This document shows, one piece after another, positions 23,605 to 36,100 of a DNA stretch of 64,000 nt; the first letter of the stretch is position 1, and each line of letters opens with the position of its first letter. The translations under genes were made by a program, and so were the position numbers. The notes beneath the pieces were generated by a model that saw only the letters and a list, made by a program, of their open reading frames with translations, ran no database searches and was not told where the DNA came from. The stretch comes from Tetmemena sp. SeJ-2015 (lineage: Eukaryota > Ciliophora > Spirotrichea > Sporadotrichida > Oxytrichidae): NCBI GenBank assembly GCA_027382625.1, contig JAJKFJ010022492.1, positions 99,842-163,841 of the forward strand. The letters run 5' to 3'.

Positions 23605-24300
23605 CAATAATTTCTGGCTTCTTCAGTTGCTTTGATATTGACATGAGGGGAAATAGTCTGCGATTAAGGAATCGAATAAGGTACAGGGGAAATAATTGGA
23701 TACGAGTGCGGATTTTCTTAATCTTTCGCAGCCTTAGACAGTTTTTAAAGCAAAAATATTTTAAACTTAAGTTCATGAAGCTGTCTCTGAGTTTGATTTT
23801 AGATTTAAGGCATGGAGCTTAATTTGAATGTGCGGGGCGATACCTCAGTATTCCCATGACTCAATCTCTTTGGCTGGTTCATTTAATTTATACTATTTTG
23901 TCCATTCTGAGTGATTATCTCCCTCAGCTTAAGTTTCTCGCCAGCTGTAAACTTTTGAAATTATCCTTGTCCACCTCCGCTCCCCATTTCATTTTGGTTG
24001 AAATAATTAGGACTTTGAGAAAGAGTTGGATTAGGAGATAGATCTATAATTTAATTATATTCATAATGTATGTGTGTGATGTAAATTATTGTAATAATTT
24101 GCGAAAGTCCCTTTCTCTAACTCTATCTGGAGAACTTTAGTGAATTTTTGCGATAGTGATACTTTTATTCCATTATATCAAACTAGTTTGCTTATAAAAA
24201 TAACTCTTCTTCCTCCTCCTATTTTAATAATTTACAATCTATTCTCTTAATATAATCTTACTCTATTGCTAAAAAATGCTAAAAATTTGCCAATTGAAAT
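23605..24300 (-). CDS. Ser/Gln-rich protein, unrecognised
   Basis: A minus-strand frame runs from QEEEEEELFLQANQFDIMEQ (about 24220) through DLSPNPTLSQSPNYFNQNEM and EKLKLREIITQNGQNSINQM to PHSYPIISPVPYSIPQSQTI. It stops at TGA 23605-23607 after NIKATEEARNY. TAA/TAG are used as Gln throughout. The protein is low in hydrophobic residues and probably disordered. The 5' end is not defined; an AT-rich stretch at 24045-24110 may be an IES or intron. It is convergent with nothing and lies head-to-tail with the Q-rich genes on both sides. Confidence 0.5.
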
Positions 24301-24526
24301 AGTTTAAAATATTTACAAGATCTGCTGATTAAAAAGACTAGCCAGATCTATATTGCAGTTATATTTCTAGTTAAAGCGAATATATTTACAGATTATTTAT
24401 TTGAAATAGAGCTAATTGAAGGGTCTTATCACATCTCTCAAATAATTTATAGATAGCTAAATAATTGTCTCAAAAGATTGAAGGAATCTCTCACTTGATA
24501 TAAAGATAGGAAGGAAAGAATCACTT

Positions 24527-25554
24527 TCACCTTTCCTTATTTTTTTGAATTAGAGACATCCTACTATTGTTAAAATCATTTTATTTTTCGTATATTGCAT
24601 CTTCCTCTTCCTCATGCTAATTTCCCTAGTCCTATTGCAATTCGAACTCTTGCTCTTCGTCCTCAGTTATTTCTCTAACTTAAGACTCCAAGTGATAGAG
24701 TTAAGTTAATAAAGTAGATTCTCATTTTAAGTGATCATTGAATACAGGCCGGCGGAAATGACGCACATAGAAAAGCTGCTTAGTCCTATCTTGTTGCTTA
24801 TTTGCGGATGTGTAGTAGGGCTGTTTTTCTATGTTCTAAATCTTTTCCTCAAACATATTGGCATCCACACTAGATTAAAGATAGCAAATTATTTCATTTT
24901 GATTCAGTGCCATTCGACATCAAATGAATGTTATCCTTACTATGTATTCAAATAAAATAATGGAATCTATAACTTTAATAATCCTTGTTGTTCTTGCTAA
25001 CGGAAAGGTAACCTGAGACTTCAGGGATGGCCTCATTTTTGTATTTCCCAAGTTTATCAGGACTGAAAATTAAACAAATGTAGTTAGCGTATTGGAATAT
25101 AAAAAATGTTGTCCCTAGGATTTTAGGCATTAGAATGTAGCAGAGCAGCTCCTATAAACATTTGCCTGCTGTCTTTGGAGTCAGTGAGTCCAGTGGATTT
25201 CTCACCCATAGTGCCTCCATGCATAGCCAGTTAGTGAGGATGGTTGAAGTTATTATTCTAGTTTGAAAGTGTGCTGTTATTCAGATTACTCTACCCTGTT
25301 TTAGCCCACTTGCCCGTCACTTGCTTATCATCAAACTTTAAATAAAAAATCGTGAATCTCCCTTTACATTTAATCAAACTTCAGGAATGGAGAATAAATT
25401 GAATACAAATATGTTGATTCTTTCTTAATGTATGAGAATTTTGTGGCTATTTTTAGCTGATGATAGAGACATCGTTAATCATGAATCTACTTTGGTTTTG
25501 GCTCATATTTTGGTGAGACTTGCCCCCTCTTTAGTCTCCCTCCCTTTGACTCAT
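24527..25554 (-). CDS. Small acidic/Gln-rich protein, unrecognised
   Basis: ATG at 25554 opens MSQREGDQRGGKSHQNMSQN. Further segments are FYLKFDDKQVTGKWAKTGQ (about 25330), GEKSTGLTDSKDSRQMFIGA, EEKIQNIEKQPYYTSANKQQ (about 24830) and an acidic C-terminus (REITEDEEQEFELQQDQ). The last ends in RMSLIQKNKER with TGA at 24527-24529. Q codons are largely TAA/TAG. A 21-bp segment with TTAA repeats containing an in-frame TGA interrupts the frame at 24706-24730. Other junctions could not be resolved. No family recognised. Confidence 0.5.
24706..24726. other. Possible short IES, pointer TTAA
   Basis: TTAA occurs at 24706-24709 and 24727-24730. Removing 21 bp deletes an in-frame TGA and joins FRRPVFNDHL to TQLYHLESQVRE on the minus strand. 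The repeat is common in AT-rich DNA, so this is weak. Confidence 0.4.
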
Positions 25555-26849
25555 TATTTCTTTGAGCATGTGCATTTGAATAAATATATGTGCTCTTAGA
25601 TGGTGGAAAGTGTTGAGAATTCTATAAAATTCAATCATTTTTCCTGATAAACTTTGCTAAATGATCTTTAATACATTTTATATATTAATCAAATGAATTT
25701 AAATGATGTAATTAGAGCAGGTTCTTCAAAATAAATACTAATGCAATTTTTAAAAAATATTGGTTATTCAACGAGGGAGCGGCTGTCGCTTTATTAATTA
25801 ATTATTAAGCGAGAGACCACTTATAAAATCAACAATCAGGCATCATAATCATTCACTACACTCCTAGAAATGGCTGATCATTCCATGCAAAAACAATACA
25901 CATCATCATAATGATCATCATTTACTCCTTTACTTATTTAAAGCAAAAACAATATTCATAATATTAGAACGGCAACGAGCATTCTCAGGGGCTATCAGCA
26001 GATCCAGAGCATCCTTTGTTCAATACTGTTCATTCAGAAAGCTTACCCCCTCTAAGTGCATTCTACTAAACCAAGCATCATCTAAAAAAGTAATTTAAAA
26101 ATTTAGTTATGCTAATTTACTTGAATCAAGGTAAGAAAAACAACTTTAGCATGCTTTTGCTAATTCATAAAAGACTTATAATAAAAATAAGTCTAATTTT
26201 TAATTTTAAGATTGAAAATGAGCGATCATATTTCTCTGTGCAATACAATTTAAAATAAAACTCTAATAAACACTCTTGTTAATGTGTTTATTTTTATTAA
26301 TAAATCTATCAAATAAAAAAGACAATAGGAAGAATTATGCTAAAACTTAAATTTTAGTTATAAGTTTCTTCTCGAATACTCTTTATTATTTCTAATTAAA
26401 TCTACTTGCATATCAATTGTCTAATAAAACTCTAATTAAGTAATTTATCTGTATGAAGATTAACAATTAAGAAATGAATAATTTACATAACGAAAGATAT
26501 GCTTATTAGTCTATGTTTGTTTGCTTGAGAGAAAGTTGTTCGATTAATTCACCAACAGCTATCAATGATAAAAAACACATACCACCGTCACCACCAATTT
26601 TTACCTTTTTCCTTCTCTCTAAATCAATCTTTTGTTCTTTTCCTTTGGTCACCTTGCTTGAACAGCTCAAGCTAGTTGTTCCTTCGATATTTAACTTCTT
26701 TATTAACCTCTAACCTATTATCTACTGATTCATACCAGAAATAAAATAAAAACAATTGTACTTTTTCTCATTTTCAAAAATTTAATTTAATCTAAAATTG
26801 GCCAAATAGCAAATAAGTTATTTGCTGAGATCATTCTTTATTTTAAAGT
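25555..26849. other. AT-rich spacer
   Basis: I see no coding frame longer than chance on either strand. An imperfect palindrome, TCGCTTTATTAATTAATTAT followed by TAAGCGA, lies near 25788-25814. This is the 5' flank of both the minus gene at 24527-25554 and the plus-strand Sec14 gene. Confidence 0.5.
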
Positions 26850-29240
26850 GTGAGTGCAATATGCTATTTAAATGCACCAATTTTGAAATTTAAATGGATC
26901 ATAATTACAGATAATGGGAAAGTAAAGGAGAGCAAAAAGTCCAAAGACAGGAAACTTTTCGAAGGCTGGAATAATCTAAGTGCGTACGAGCGAGATCAAC
27001 TCCAGGCATTATATCTGGAGTTGAAAAACAATGAAAAATTCAAACTAATCACACCAACTGACTTCCCAGAGAGAGACTACCTCAGATTCATATTTTTGTT
27101 TAATAATATTTAATTTATTTAGGTTCTTACAGGCATACACCTTATTTAATATGGAATAATAATTTTTACGAGTTCAACTTTAAGAAATTAATTCCTGCAT
27201 TGGAGAAATATTTCCAATGGCGCATTCAGACTCTCCCTTGCAAAGTTACTTCAGACACAATCAAGCTCATCAATATTATGATATTAAACTCTTCAAAATT
27301 AATCCTTAATAAATTTCCACAATTGAGGTATACAGGGTTTCTTTATGTCCATGGAAGAGATAGATAATTCATAAAATTTTGTAATGAAACTGCTTTCATG
27401 TATTTAATTCAGGCCGACATTTATTTTGGACTCCTACATCTTACAGCAGCACCTATCTAAGAAGTCAGACTTCGTTCATATAGATTCCCTGCAGCGCTCC
27501 TTTATATTCATGATGGAATACGTCAAGTAAAACTGTCTCCTTCCTGGGCATGTGGAGAATTGGAATATCATCCATAACTTGCTTATACAATTTTCATTTC
27601 TTATATTTTTCCTTTTTTGTAAACGTGAACAACTTAAACATAGGAGATTTGCCCCGCAAGGAGATGACGATTGTTATGGAATGTGTGCAAAATAATTACA
27701 TGTACGTCCTTAATAAGGCGTGGGCGGTCAACTGCACTCGCTTCCAGGTGATGTGCTGGCGCGTTTTTGAAATCTTTGTTGACAAAGAGACAAAAGAGAA
27801 AATTCAATTCAATCGGGAGAGCAAATAAATAGTTTATATGTATGATTGGAAATTATTCATCAAAATTATTACAAATTTCTTTTTAGAGCTCACCAGAGGA
27901 TCTGAGGAAATCTTTTCATCCAAGCCAATTAGAGAAGAGGTTCGGAGGTTCCGCAGAACCCCCAAAATATTTCTGGCCACCTCACTTCCCGAGCTTAGAG
28001 TTTGGTGAAGATCCTTAATTACAGATGACTGAGGAATAGAGATAGACACATAAAATTTAAAAAATAAATTCACAATAAACATTTTAGTATTATTTTAATA
28101 GAAAGTATTAGGAGAAAATCCAGAAATGCCCAGAGTGCCACAGCAGTAGCAGACTCCTGAGCTGAGAATTAAGCTAAATCTAACTCCTTAGAGCTCATTG
28201 ACCTAACATAAGTAGGTAATTATAGAGGAGAGCTATGAGGATATGAGTGACTGCGAGATTAATGAGCGAACTAAAGGTTCCGCAGATAAGTAGAAATTTA
28301 AAATACTTTAGTCAACTTAAAACATATAGATAAGATAGTTTTTTCATTTTTGTACTTAGTCAAATATTGCAGGAAATATCGAAAAAGTGGATAATCTGAT
28401 TTTGCCGCACCATGGCTCAGATAACCAGAGTTTATAACCAAATCCTATGGAAAGGATTGATGAATTTCCCCATGAGATAATCCTCAGCTAGGTTAAGATT
28501 ATTTTTACAAAGTGTGAATAAATTGTGAAATTATAATTATCTAGATTTAACTCTAGGACCCTAAATAGAGGAGGATGCTAATGGGAGGGCAGAGTTCATC
28601 CCGACATTTATATGGATAATAAAATAATCTCCTATTAAATCATAGGGAATCTGTGAAATCCATGCCCTCCAAGAAAAAGAGCAGTAATCTCTCCTGCAAT
28701 GGGAATATAAATTTAGAGTATTAATTTAGGTATATCTCTTTTTGAATGAATATACGGGAGTTACTAGCCGTGGCATCTCAGCTAAGCAGCGAAGGGAAGG
28801 ATAATTTAGCTGCTAAGAATCCCTCATTAGGCCTAGTGAGTGAGACGCCCTCTCATATGTCTAAGTTTAAATAGAAGCTGAAACCCATTGCTACCTCCAC
28901 TCAGTAAATAGGCAAAGATATTTTCAAGTGTCAAATTATTTGAAGTATTAATAAATATAAATTTTCATTTATATTCCAGCGGCCAAGAACAGTCAAGACA
29001 GGAGGGTCACTTTGGTGAAGAACAGTAATTATATTCATAGTCTATATGATAAATATTTATTATAGAACGATAAATCACAATTTTCGAAATAATAGAATGA
29101 AAATTAAAGGTCGGAGTCAGAGCCCTCAGATAAAAAACCGCAGGCACTTTAAATGAAGAGAATTAATCAAGAAACTAAAAGTGAAGAGGGCGGAGATAGG
29201 AAAGATCACGCACCCGCTTCCACCAAGCAACAGCAGAGCT
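26850..29240 (+). CDS. Sec14/CRAL-TRIO lipid-transfer domain protein with Q-rich tail
   Basis: The Sec14 fold binds phosphatidylinositol, phosphatidylcholine or other lipids. The N-terminal helical part reads LFEGWNNLSAYERDQLQALY, YLRFLQAYTFKKLIPALEKY and FQWR. The lipid-binding core reads GFLYVHGRDRQFRPTFILDS, MMEYVKQNCLLPGHVENWNI, NIGDLPRKEMTIVMECVQNN and MCWRVFEIFVDKETKEKIQF. It ends with the typical HPSQLEKRFGGSAEPPKYFW followed by PP. Five IESs interrupt the domain and each restores this sequence exactly when removed. A long charged, Q-rich extension follows (PEMPRVPQQQQTPELRIKLN; SQLSSEGKDNLAAKNPSLGL). Neither the first codon nor the stop is certain. Confidence 0.75.
27087..27123. other. 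IES in Sec14 gene, pointer TTC
   Basis: TTC occurs at 27087-27089 and 27124-27126. Removal of 37 bp gives RDYLRFLQAYT, the conserved LRFLRA-type motif. Confidence 0.7.
27141..27177. other. IES in Sec14 gene, pointer CTT
   Basis: CTT occurs at 27141-27143 and 27178-27180. Removal of 37 bp corrects the frame and gives LQAYTFKKLIPALEKYFQWR. Confidence 0.7.
27365..27404. other. IES in Sec14 gene, pointer TAATTCA
   Basis: TAATTCA occurs at 27365-27371 and 27405-27411. Removal of 40 bp joins VHGRDRQF to RPTFILDSYI. Confidence 0.9.
27576..27630. other. IES in Sec14 gene, pointer AACTT
   Basis: AACTT occurs at 27576-27580 and 27631-27635. Removal of 55 bp restores WNIIHNLNIGDLPRKE, the conserved core of the CRAL-TRIO domain. 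Confidence 0.9.
27818..27884. other. IES in Sec14 gene, pointer AGAGC
   Basis: AGAGC occurs at 27818-27822 and 27885-27889. Removal of 67 bp joins FNRES to SPEDLRKSFHPSQLEKRFGG in the correct frame. Confidence 0.85.
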
Positions 29241-29299
29241 TTACAAATCATTTTTAATCTCTATAGTCTTCAAACTCAAATATATATTTTAGCTAAAGA

Positions 29300-30133
29300 A
29301 AGACAATAATTAAAATAGAGGAATATTGGCTTCAGATAAAAATAAGAAATTATATAGTCAAAATAATTTAGATTTTTAGATCAAATTTATCTTAAATTTG
29401 TAATAAAATCCATGCTGCTGCAATATTTTTTGAAAATTCTAATACTGCGAACTTCACTCTGAGTGGTGAGTCACTATAATAACGATATCCAAACTCTAGC
29501 CTAATTGCTTTTAGATAATGAAACTTATATAAATGTTCTAATTATTGCTACTTATAAACTTTAGAGTACTCATGAATATGAAATTAAGATTTAACTGAAT
29601 AAGTAACAGCATTATGTTTTGCAAAAAAATTTATTTTTAAAGAAAAGTTATCTCAAATCTATTCATAATTGAAGCAATAAAAATGCTTTTAGTTAATTTG
29701 AGAGCATAAAGGTTATAAAGCCTTATTTAAACTTTAATCCTAAAATATTTAAGAGAAATTAATTTTAATTTAGGAAAGTGAAATCAGAATATGGTTCTTA
29801 ATTTTTTTTTTGTCATTCTGGCTTAATTAGCTTTTATCAAGCTTCATGCATTAAAAATTTTTTCTATCCTTGCCTCTATCTATTTTAAGGATTTCTTATT
29901 TTATTGATATAATTTGGACATTTTTAATTAATTTTGGTGGATTTTTAATCTATAAAAATGATGAGATAAATTTTAAGGGAATTAAATAAACCTAAGATTG
30001 CTTTAAATTTGGAGCTTTTTTTAACGCATAATGGGTTAAAATATTATCTTCTTTTATAATTTAGATAGTCGCAATTTATAAAAGAATTAACTCGAAAATT
30101 AGAATAATCAATTTTCTCACACACAGAGTTAAA
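29300..30133. other. AT-rich spacer
   Basis: Strongly AT-rich, with TGA in all frames and no coding character on either strand. It separates the Sec14 gene tail from the next plus-strand start. Confidence 0.55.
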
Positions 30134-33100
30134 AATGGGAGCTTCAATGTGCGGAAGGAATGTCACCAGTAACCAGCTAAACAGTAACAATAAAAATACT
30201 GTCAAGTAAGTAATAAAAAGGTTGAAAGCATAAGTAAAAAACTTACCTTACACTTATTCGTCCTATTTAGAATGAAAGCATAAGATTGGAATGACCCTAA
30301 AAACTTGCCATTTATGAATTAAAGCCTCTTTTGTTTAAGTTCTTTATTCTAATGAAAGAGTAAAACTAAGCAAATATGAGTTCACATAGCAAGTATGATG
30401 GCTTTATTGGTTCGGGAAAAAGAATAAGCTTAAATCTAAAAGAGTTCTGGCTAAGTTCCAATTTCACCAAGTGCGCAGTCTCTGTCGGAGAGTATCAACG
30501 GCTAGGATATAAGACTTTTAAATTCACAGTACTAGACAAGAAACTACAGAGCAGCTTCGTAGGACGGAGCATTCCAGATTATGGAGGGCGAACTTGCCAG
30601 TAGCCAGAATTTGAATTCATCTGAAAGTCCTTTTAGACTAAATTCAGTAGTTGGAATAGGTAGACCATTTTAAAGAAAGGTTGTACTATAACTATGTATA
30701 TTTTAGACCCTCTCAAGGTGTAATAGGTTCCTTCGACTACTCACCTAATGGAAGAGTAGAAGAATTGGATTAGAGTTCTAGGCCAATGTCCCCACCAAGT
30801 TAAGTATAGAAGCAGATTCTGGTAATTTAAATTTCCGAGAGCTAGGATGCTGACATCAGAAGAAGAGAAATGAGCAGTACCACTCAAATTGTAGTTGCCT
30901 CACCTTCTAATTAAAGATAAATTCATCCAGGTTCACTTGATAAGTAGTAGTGTTTTAATAATTCTTAATAATCTTAATTGATGACGAGGATTATCTTCGA
31001 GTTAGCGATTTTAATCTCAAGCAATATATATCTTGCATATTTAAAAGCAATAGGAAACGGTGGGAATCCAGGTCTTTTGAGTTCGCCAACTTTGCAGCCT
31101 AATCACTCAAGATATTTACAAAGAGGTGGATTGCAACCGCTCCAGAATAAAAAGTTCTAGAGAAATATGACGCATAAAAACAATAAATGATCTTAAAAAA
31201 AAGTTAAAACATATGAAAGCGAGAGTCATAATAATTCTCCTAGATCAAGAGGATTAAATTGTCCTCATAACTTATTTTTAAATGGATCGATATCTAATCA
31301 TCAGCGAGAAACTTTTCAAAGTTTCCATCAGAACAATAATCACACACATGATCCAAACAGAACTGCCTCTTAGATGAATGATAACGCAAGTTTCCGACAA
31401 AGCGAAGTAAATTCTTAGTCTTCGCAAGCTGACTTCACAAGAATGAACTCCTCTGTGTAGAATATTCTCCTTATTTTTTATACATGTATTTAATATAATG
31501 AGAGCACCTGGTTAGAATTCGTCTCTAGGAAGCATGCCAGGCTCACCAGAGGTAGTAAGTGTAGGATCTTTTCGAAGAAAAGAGAGTGGGTTTAAAAAGC
31601 AGCATTCTGGGGCAGCTATCATAAAGCTACAGAATACAATGAACTCAATTGGAATGAACACTCCCCTCTTTCACGGAGAGCCTATTTAAGAGACTGAGAG
31701 AAGTTCTATACACAGTTCAGAGATTTATTTTTCCCCTTTAAGTAGAGGTTGCATTTTTTTTCCATTTTTAGATTGATGATGGGAATGATCCTCATCCTAA
31801 GAAAGAGAGATCTGAAGATTAATATATATAAAAATTCCAAATGCTAATTTTTTATTGAAGAGACTAAGATCAACAAAATCAATAAGCAGATTCAAAGACA
31901 AACTTCCATTTTTGCTTTCAAGAAGCGAAAAAATAAGTAACTTTATATTTTAAAGCATCTCTCTGGCTTTCAGTCCTATGTGACAAAGAATTATGATTAG
32001 GAAGAGAGAAAAGAAAGTTGATATTTTTTTGAAATCCGTATAAAGTTATCCTTAATATTTTAAAGCTAGAATCATGCTGCTAATATATAAAAGATTGATC
32101 CTCTTTCCATTTAAATTGAAGAGAAGGGGTCATTGCAATTAAATGACAAAAGAGAGTAAGAATTTGGAGGGAAAATCAGTGCAGAAAGATTTGAGACAAA
32201 TGAAAATGAACATTAAATTTATAACTGTCATTTTTATAAGAAAGTATAGAAGATTCTACTTCAAAAATTAAACCTAATATCTAGGATCTTGAAATTTAAA
32301 GTAACTAAATTTCTGATGAAGGAGGAGTTTTACCTGGTAATTAATCTCGAATAGTAATAAGTAATGGCAGAAAAATGGTTGACAAGTACAGAAGTTTCTC
32401 CCATTTTAATAAAAATTCCTTTTCTTATTTAAGTTAAGAAATGAGTGCCAAGCATGAAGAGGAGAGAGATAAATTGAGAGAAGAAAGCAAAAATGCAGAT
32501 AGCTAAAACTCATCTAACGTGCTTTCTCTCAAGCAAAAGCGGAAAGTTAACATCACTAAAATTATCGTGCAAGATATAGATCCACATGAGGTTGCAAATC
32601 AAGTCGGCCATGAAATGTTCAGCTTAATATACTCTTCTCTCATTAATTTTAGAGCCCTTATTCCCTTATATCTAAAGCGTCAATTCGTAACAATTCAGAG
32701 GGAAGTAAATATACTTAATAATCTTGAGGTTTTTTTTATTCTCAAAGTAAAGTTTATAAAAAATGCAAATGTATAGCTTGAAAAAGCACCTATGACTTCT
32801 AGTTAGAAGAGAAAATCCTTTTTAGAAAACAAAAATGAGCTTGCTTCTCATGCCAGAAGATTTTCTAAGAGCGCCTCTATGGATATTGTTGAAAAGTTCT
32901 TACAGGAGTAGCAACAAAAGAACACTTTCTCTTATATATTTTAAAGGTTTATAATTATAAATTATCATCTCTCAGTAGGAGAAAGTTTTGAGCGATACTA
33001 GCAGCGTCGTCAATTTGAAGCAGCATGAATTTTATTGAATTATTTTTATAGCTTGATTCTAAGAAAGCTGGAGAAATTTTCAAATCTAAACGAAACTCTC

Positions 33101-36100
33101 ACCTCCTCTCTCATATTTTCAACAACTAGAGAAATTAGTCACAGCCTCAATTCCTCAGAAAATCACATACTTTCACTGAGGTCAAACGGAAAAAGCAATC
33201 TATTGACTTTAAGTATTTTTTTAAGTATATTTTAGCCTACTAAGTTCAATAAGACTGATAGAGAAAACTTACAAATATTAGAGAAAATCTATGACCAAAT
33301 TTTGAGATAGAACTATCAATCTCAGCATTCTTCAAACTCTTCATTCAATGGAAAGGGTATCTTTTCTTAGTTAGAATAGAGTATATAAAATAACACTCCT
33401 AAGAAGTCTATCATAATAATTTAAAGTAGGCTTATTTGATAAATTAAAGTCCTCTCAAGGACACGGCTTCATGAGGATGGATTCTTTGCTCTACCAATAA
33501 TCATCTTAAAATATGATGTAGAATCAATAACAGCACGCCTCTCTAGGAAATATTAGCTCTCTTGGAAATAGTCCAATGCCAGTTAAGCGGCTATCATCCT
33601 CCAACTTAGCTAGCAAAGTAAAATGTCTAAAGATATACCTCTTTTCTTTAGATATACCTCTTTTCTATTAAAGAATGAGTGGATATGATCATCATGGATC
33701 TTAGAATTAAAGGTAATCTAGCAATCGAACAGGCAGTAGCAGTAAGAATAAAGAGGCTCAAAATAATGGAGGAAAGAACTTATTAGATGTTATGCAAGTA
33801 GAAAAGCAATTTAGTTTTAAGCAAGAATCTGTGATTATAGACTCAAAGTAGAGTGAAGATCCCTTCACTAGTTAAGAAGACTCGAGACATGAAGGCTCAA
33901 CCATTTTTTATTATGAAAAGCTAATAAATTATTTCATTTAGATAGAGAGACTTCAACCTTACAATGAGATTCAAATAAACGTCTTTGAGGCTGAAGATAA
34001 CGAAAACGACAATCTTTCTTAAGTTTATCAAAGGTAATCCACAAAAAGGTTTTTTAATATTAGTTATCAATTCCAAAAGTTTATAACTCTCACTAAGAAC
34101 AATAAAATCATAGGGGCAATTCAGAATTAGCTAAAGAAATTATGCTTAATCCAAGTGTATTGATTCATTGTAATACAATAGTAGAGCTACCTGAAGAGGA
34201 TCAAAAGAGCTCCATTGGTCTTAGTGATAAAAATTCATATAACAGAAAAGGAAGCAGCTAAGTTCATTAGACTCCCAAGTCATATTTCTATCCCTAAAAT
34301 CATAATCATCCTTCCAAAAGCGCATAAATAATTGAAGGCTTTAACTTGACTCACAAACAAGTCACTTTCAACTCTGGTTCTGGATAATCCATAGATTTAG
34401 TAAGCGTATAATGAGTAAAGATCTAGGATCTCGTGCCTAAGAATAAGCTAGGTCAGATTTTTAGGAGAGTCTCAGAGCGGATTGAAAGTAATGACACCCT
34501 CATTGAAAGATTATAACAGGTGTAGAAAGATAACACAATTGACAAGGCAAATAATCACCACTAGACACCCAACATACTTGCATCCTAATTTTTTATATCA
34601 TAGAGTTACACATAGCCTAGTGATAGCTCATCAGCGAACTTTGCAGGAAACATTTCCAAGTTTAAGAAAATATTTCATTCGAATAGCAACAATAACCTAG
34701 ATTAGTTTTTAAAGTCAATTTTGGTCTATAGATATGAATGACATCTCCAAAATAAGAAGTCATGGCTCTATTTAAGATGACGATTAGAATTCCTTAAAGC
34801 TCTCTAGTGAGAAGACAGAGAAAAATCCTAAGAATAGTGAGATCATAGATAACTTAGATTTTGTGGCTTAGAAATCAGAAGGAATCCTTTAGTCTTCAAT
34901 ATTTTTATAGATAAGTAGTAGATATGTTTTGCTTTAATATCACAGGACTCACCTTCGAATAAATTCCAAGATATGCATATTACTCCATAGAAGCCTTCCA
35001 TAGTCGATAAAAAAGTGAATTTTTCGAGTCAAGTATAAGTTCCTAATTCGAACCATCCTTCCTCTCATTCTCATTTGAGTAAAGAAGATCCTTAGTTTTC
35101 CTTTTACTAGAAATAGATAACTACTACTTTTAACCCGATCGCTGTAGCTGCAGGCATTCGGATGAGCAATTTTATGCGAACTAAAACAAAAGCCAAAATG
35201 ACTTCTAAGTTTAACGATATTGATGAAGTTCTATCTAACACTTAAAGCTCCTAGAGTTTCTCAGATATTGATAAAGAAGAAGAAAAAGAAGAAGAAAAAG
35301 AAGAAGGAGCCTCTGAGGAAGATTTACCATAACTTTATTGTTCCTTATTTTTCCTTCTTTTAATTTAAAACTTAAGGTAGAGTAAATATAGCTCCCAAAT
35401 GCAAAACCAAGTCTTTCAATTTTCACTCCAAAGGCTTAAGAAAGCAAAAATTTCAATATCTTCAGAGGAGCTAGAGGCTCACAAGATGTTATATCTCAGA
35501 GTCTCCCGAGTACTCCTAAAGTTTCTAATTTAGCAGATGCTGCAAAAAGACTATTGAAACTTAAAGATTAAACTGCCAAGATAAAAGAGGAAAGCTAAAA
35601 ACAGCATACAGAGGAGCAAGTCATATAGATAGATGTGAGACAGTTTTCTCCCATTTAAAATAATGGATAGAATGGAGCAACTTAGGCGTCATTCCAGCAA
35701 TTGCCAGTACAAAAAATGCAATTTTTAAGGCAGAGTACTTAAAACACACGAAGCATAAGAAACCAGATACAAATCATGGACCCTGAGTCTGCTTGGGGAA
35801 CTCAATAAACAGGCACCATGGATCAGACTCAAGTTAAGGAATTAAAGGATGCATTTACCAGTGGGATATAATAATTAGAGATTACGAAATAGCAATCAAG
35901 CTCTTCAAGAAAAAAGGCATCAATTTATAATATGAGCAAAACAGGAAGAAACGATATTCCTAGGATAAGAGATGGATCGATGATAGTTGACTCAAAGAAA
36001 CTTTGCAAGTCAAGTAGCATTAACTTATATTTCTTTAATAGCAGATAAGGAAGAAATCTAATAAGAAGTGTTAAGTTTTTGGCAAGGAGTACTGATAACT

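Noticed and set aside
30376..30603. 75-codon plus-strand frame starting MSSHSKYDGF
   Set aside because: The frame one base over is Q/S-rich, uses TAA/TAG and stays open beyond it, in line with the rest of the gene.
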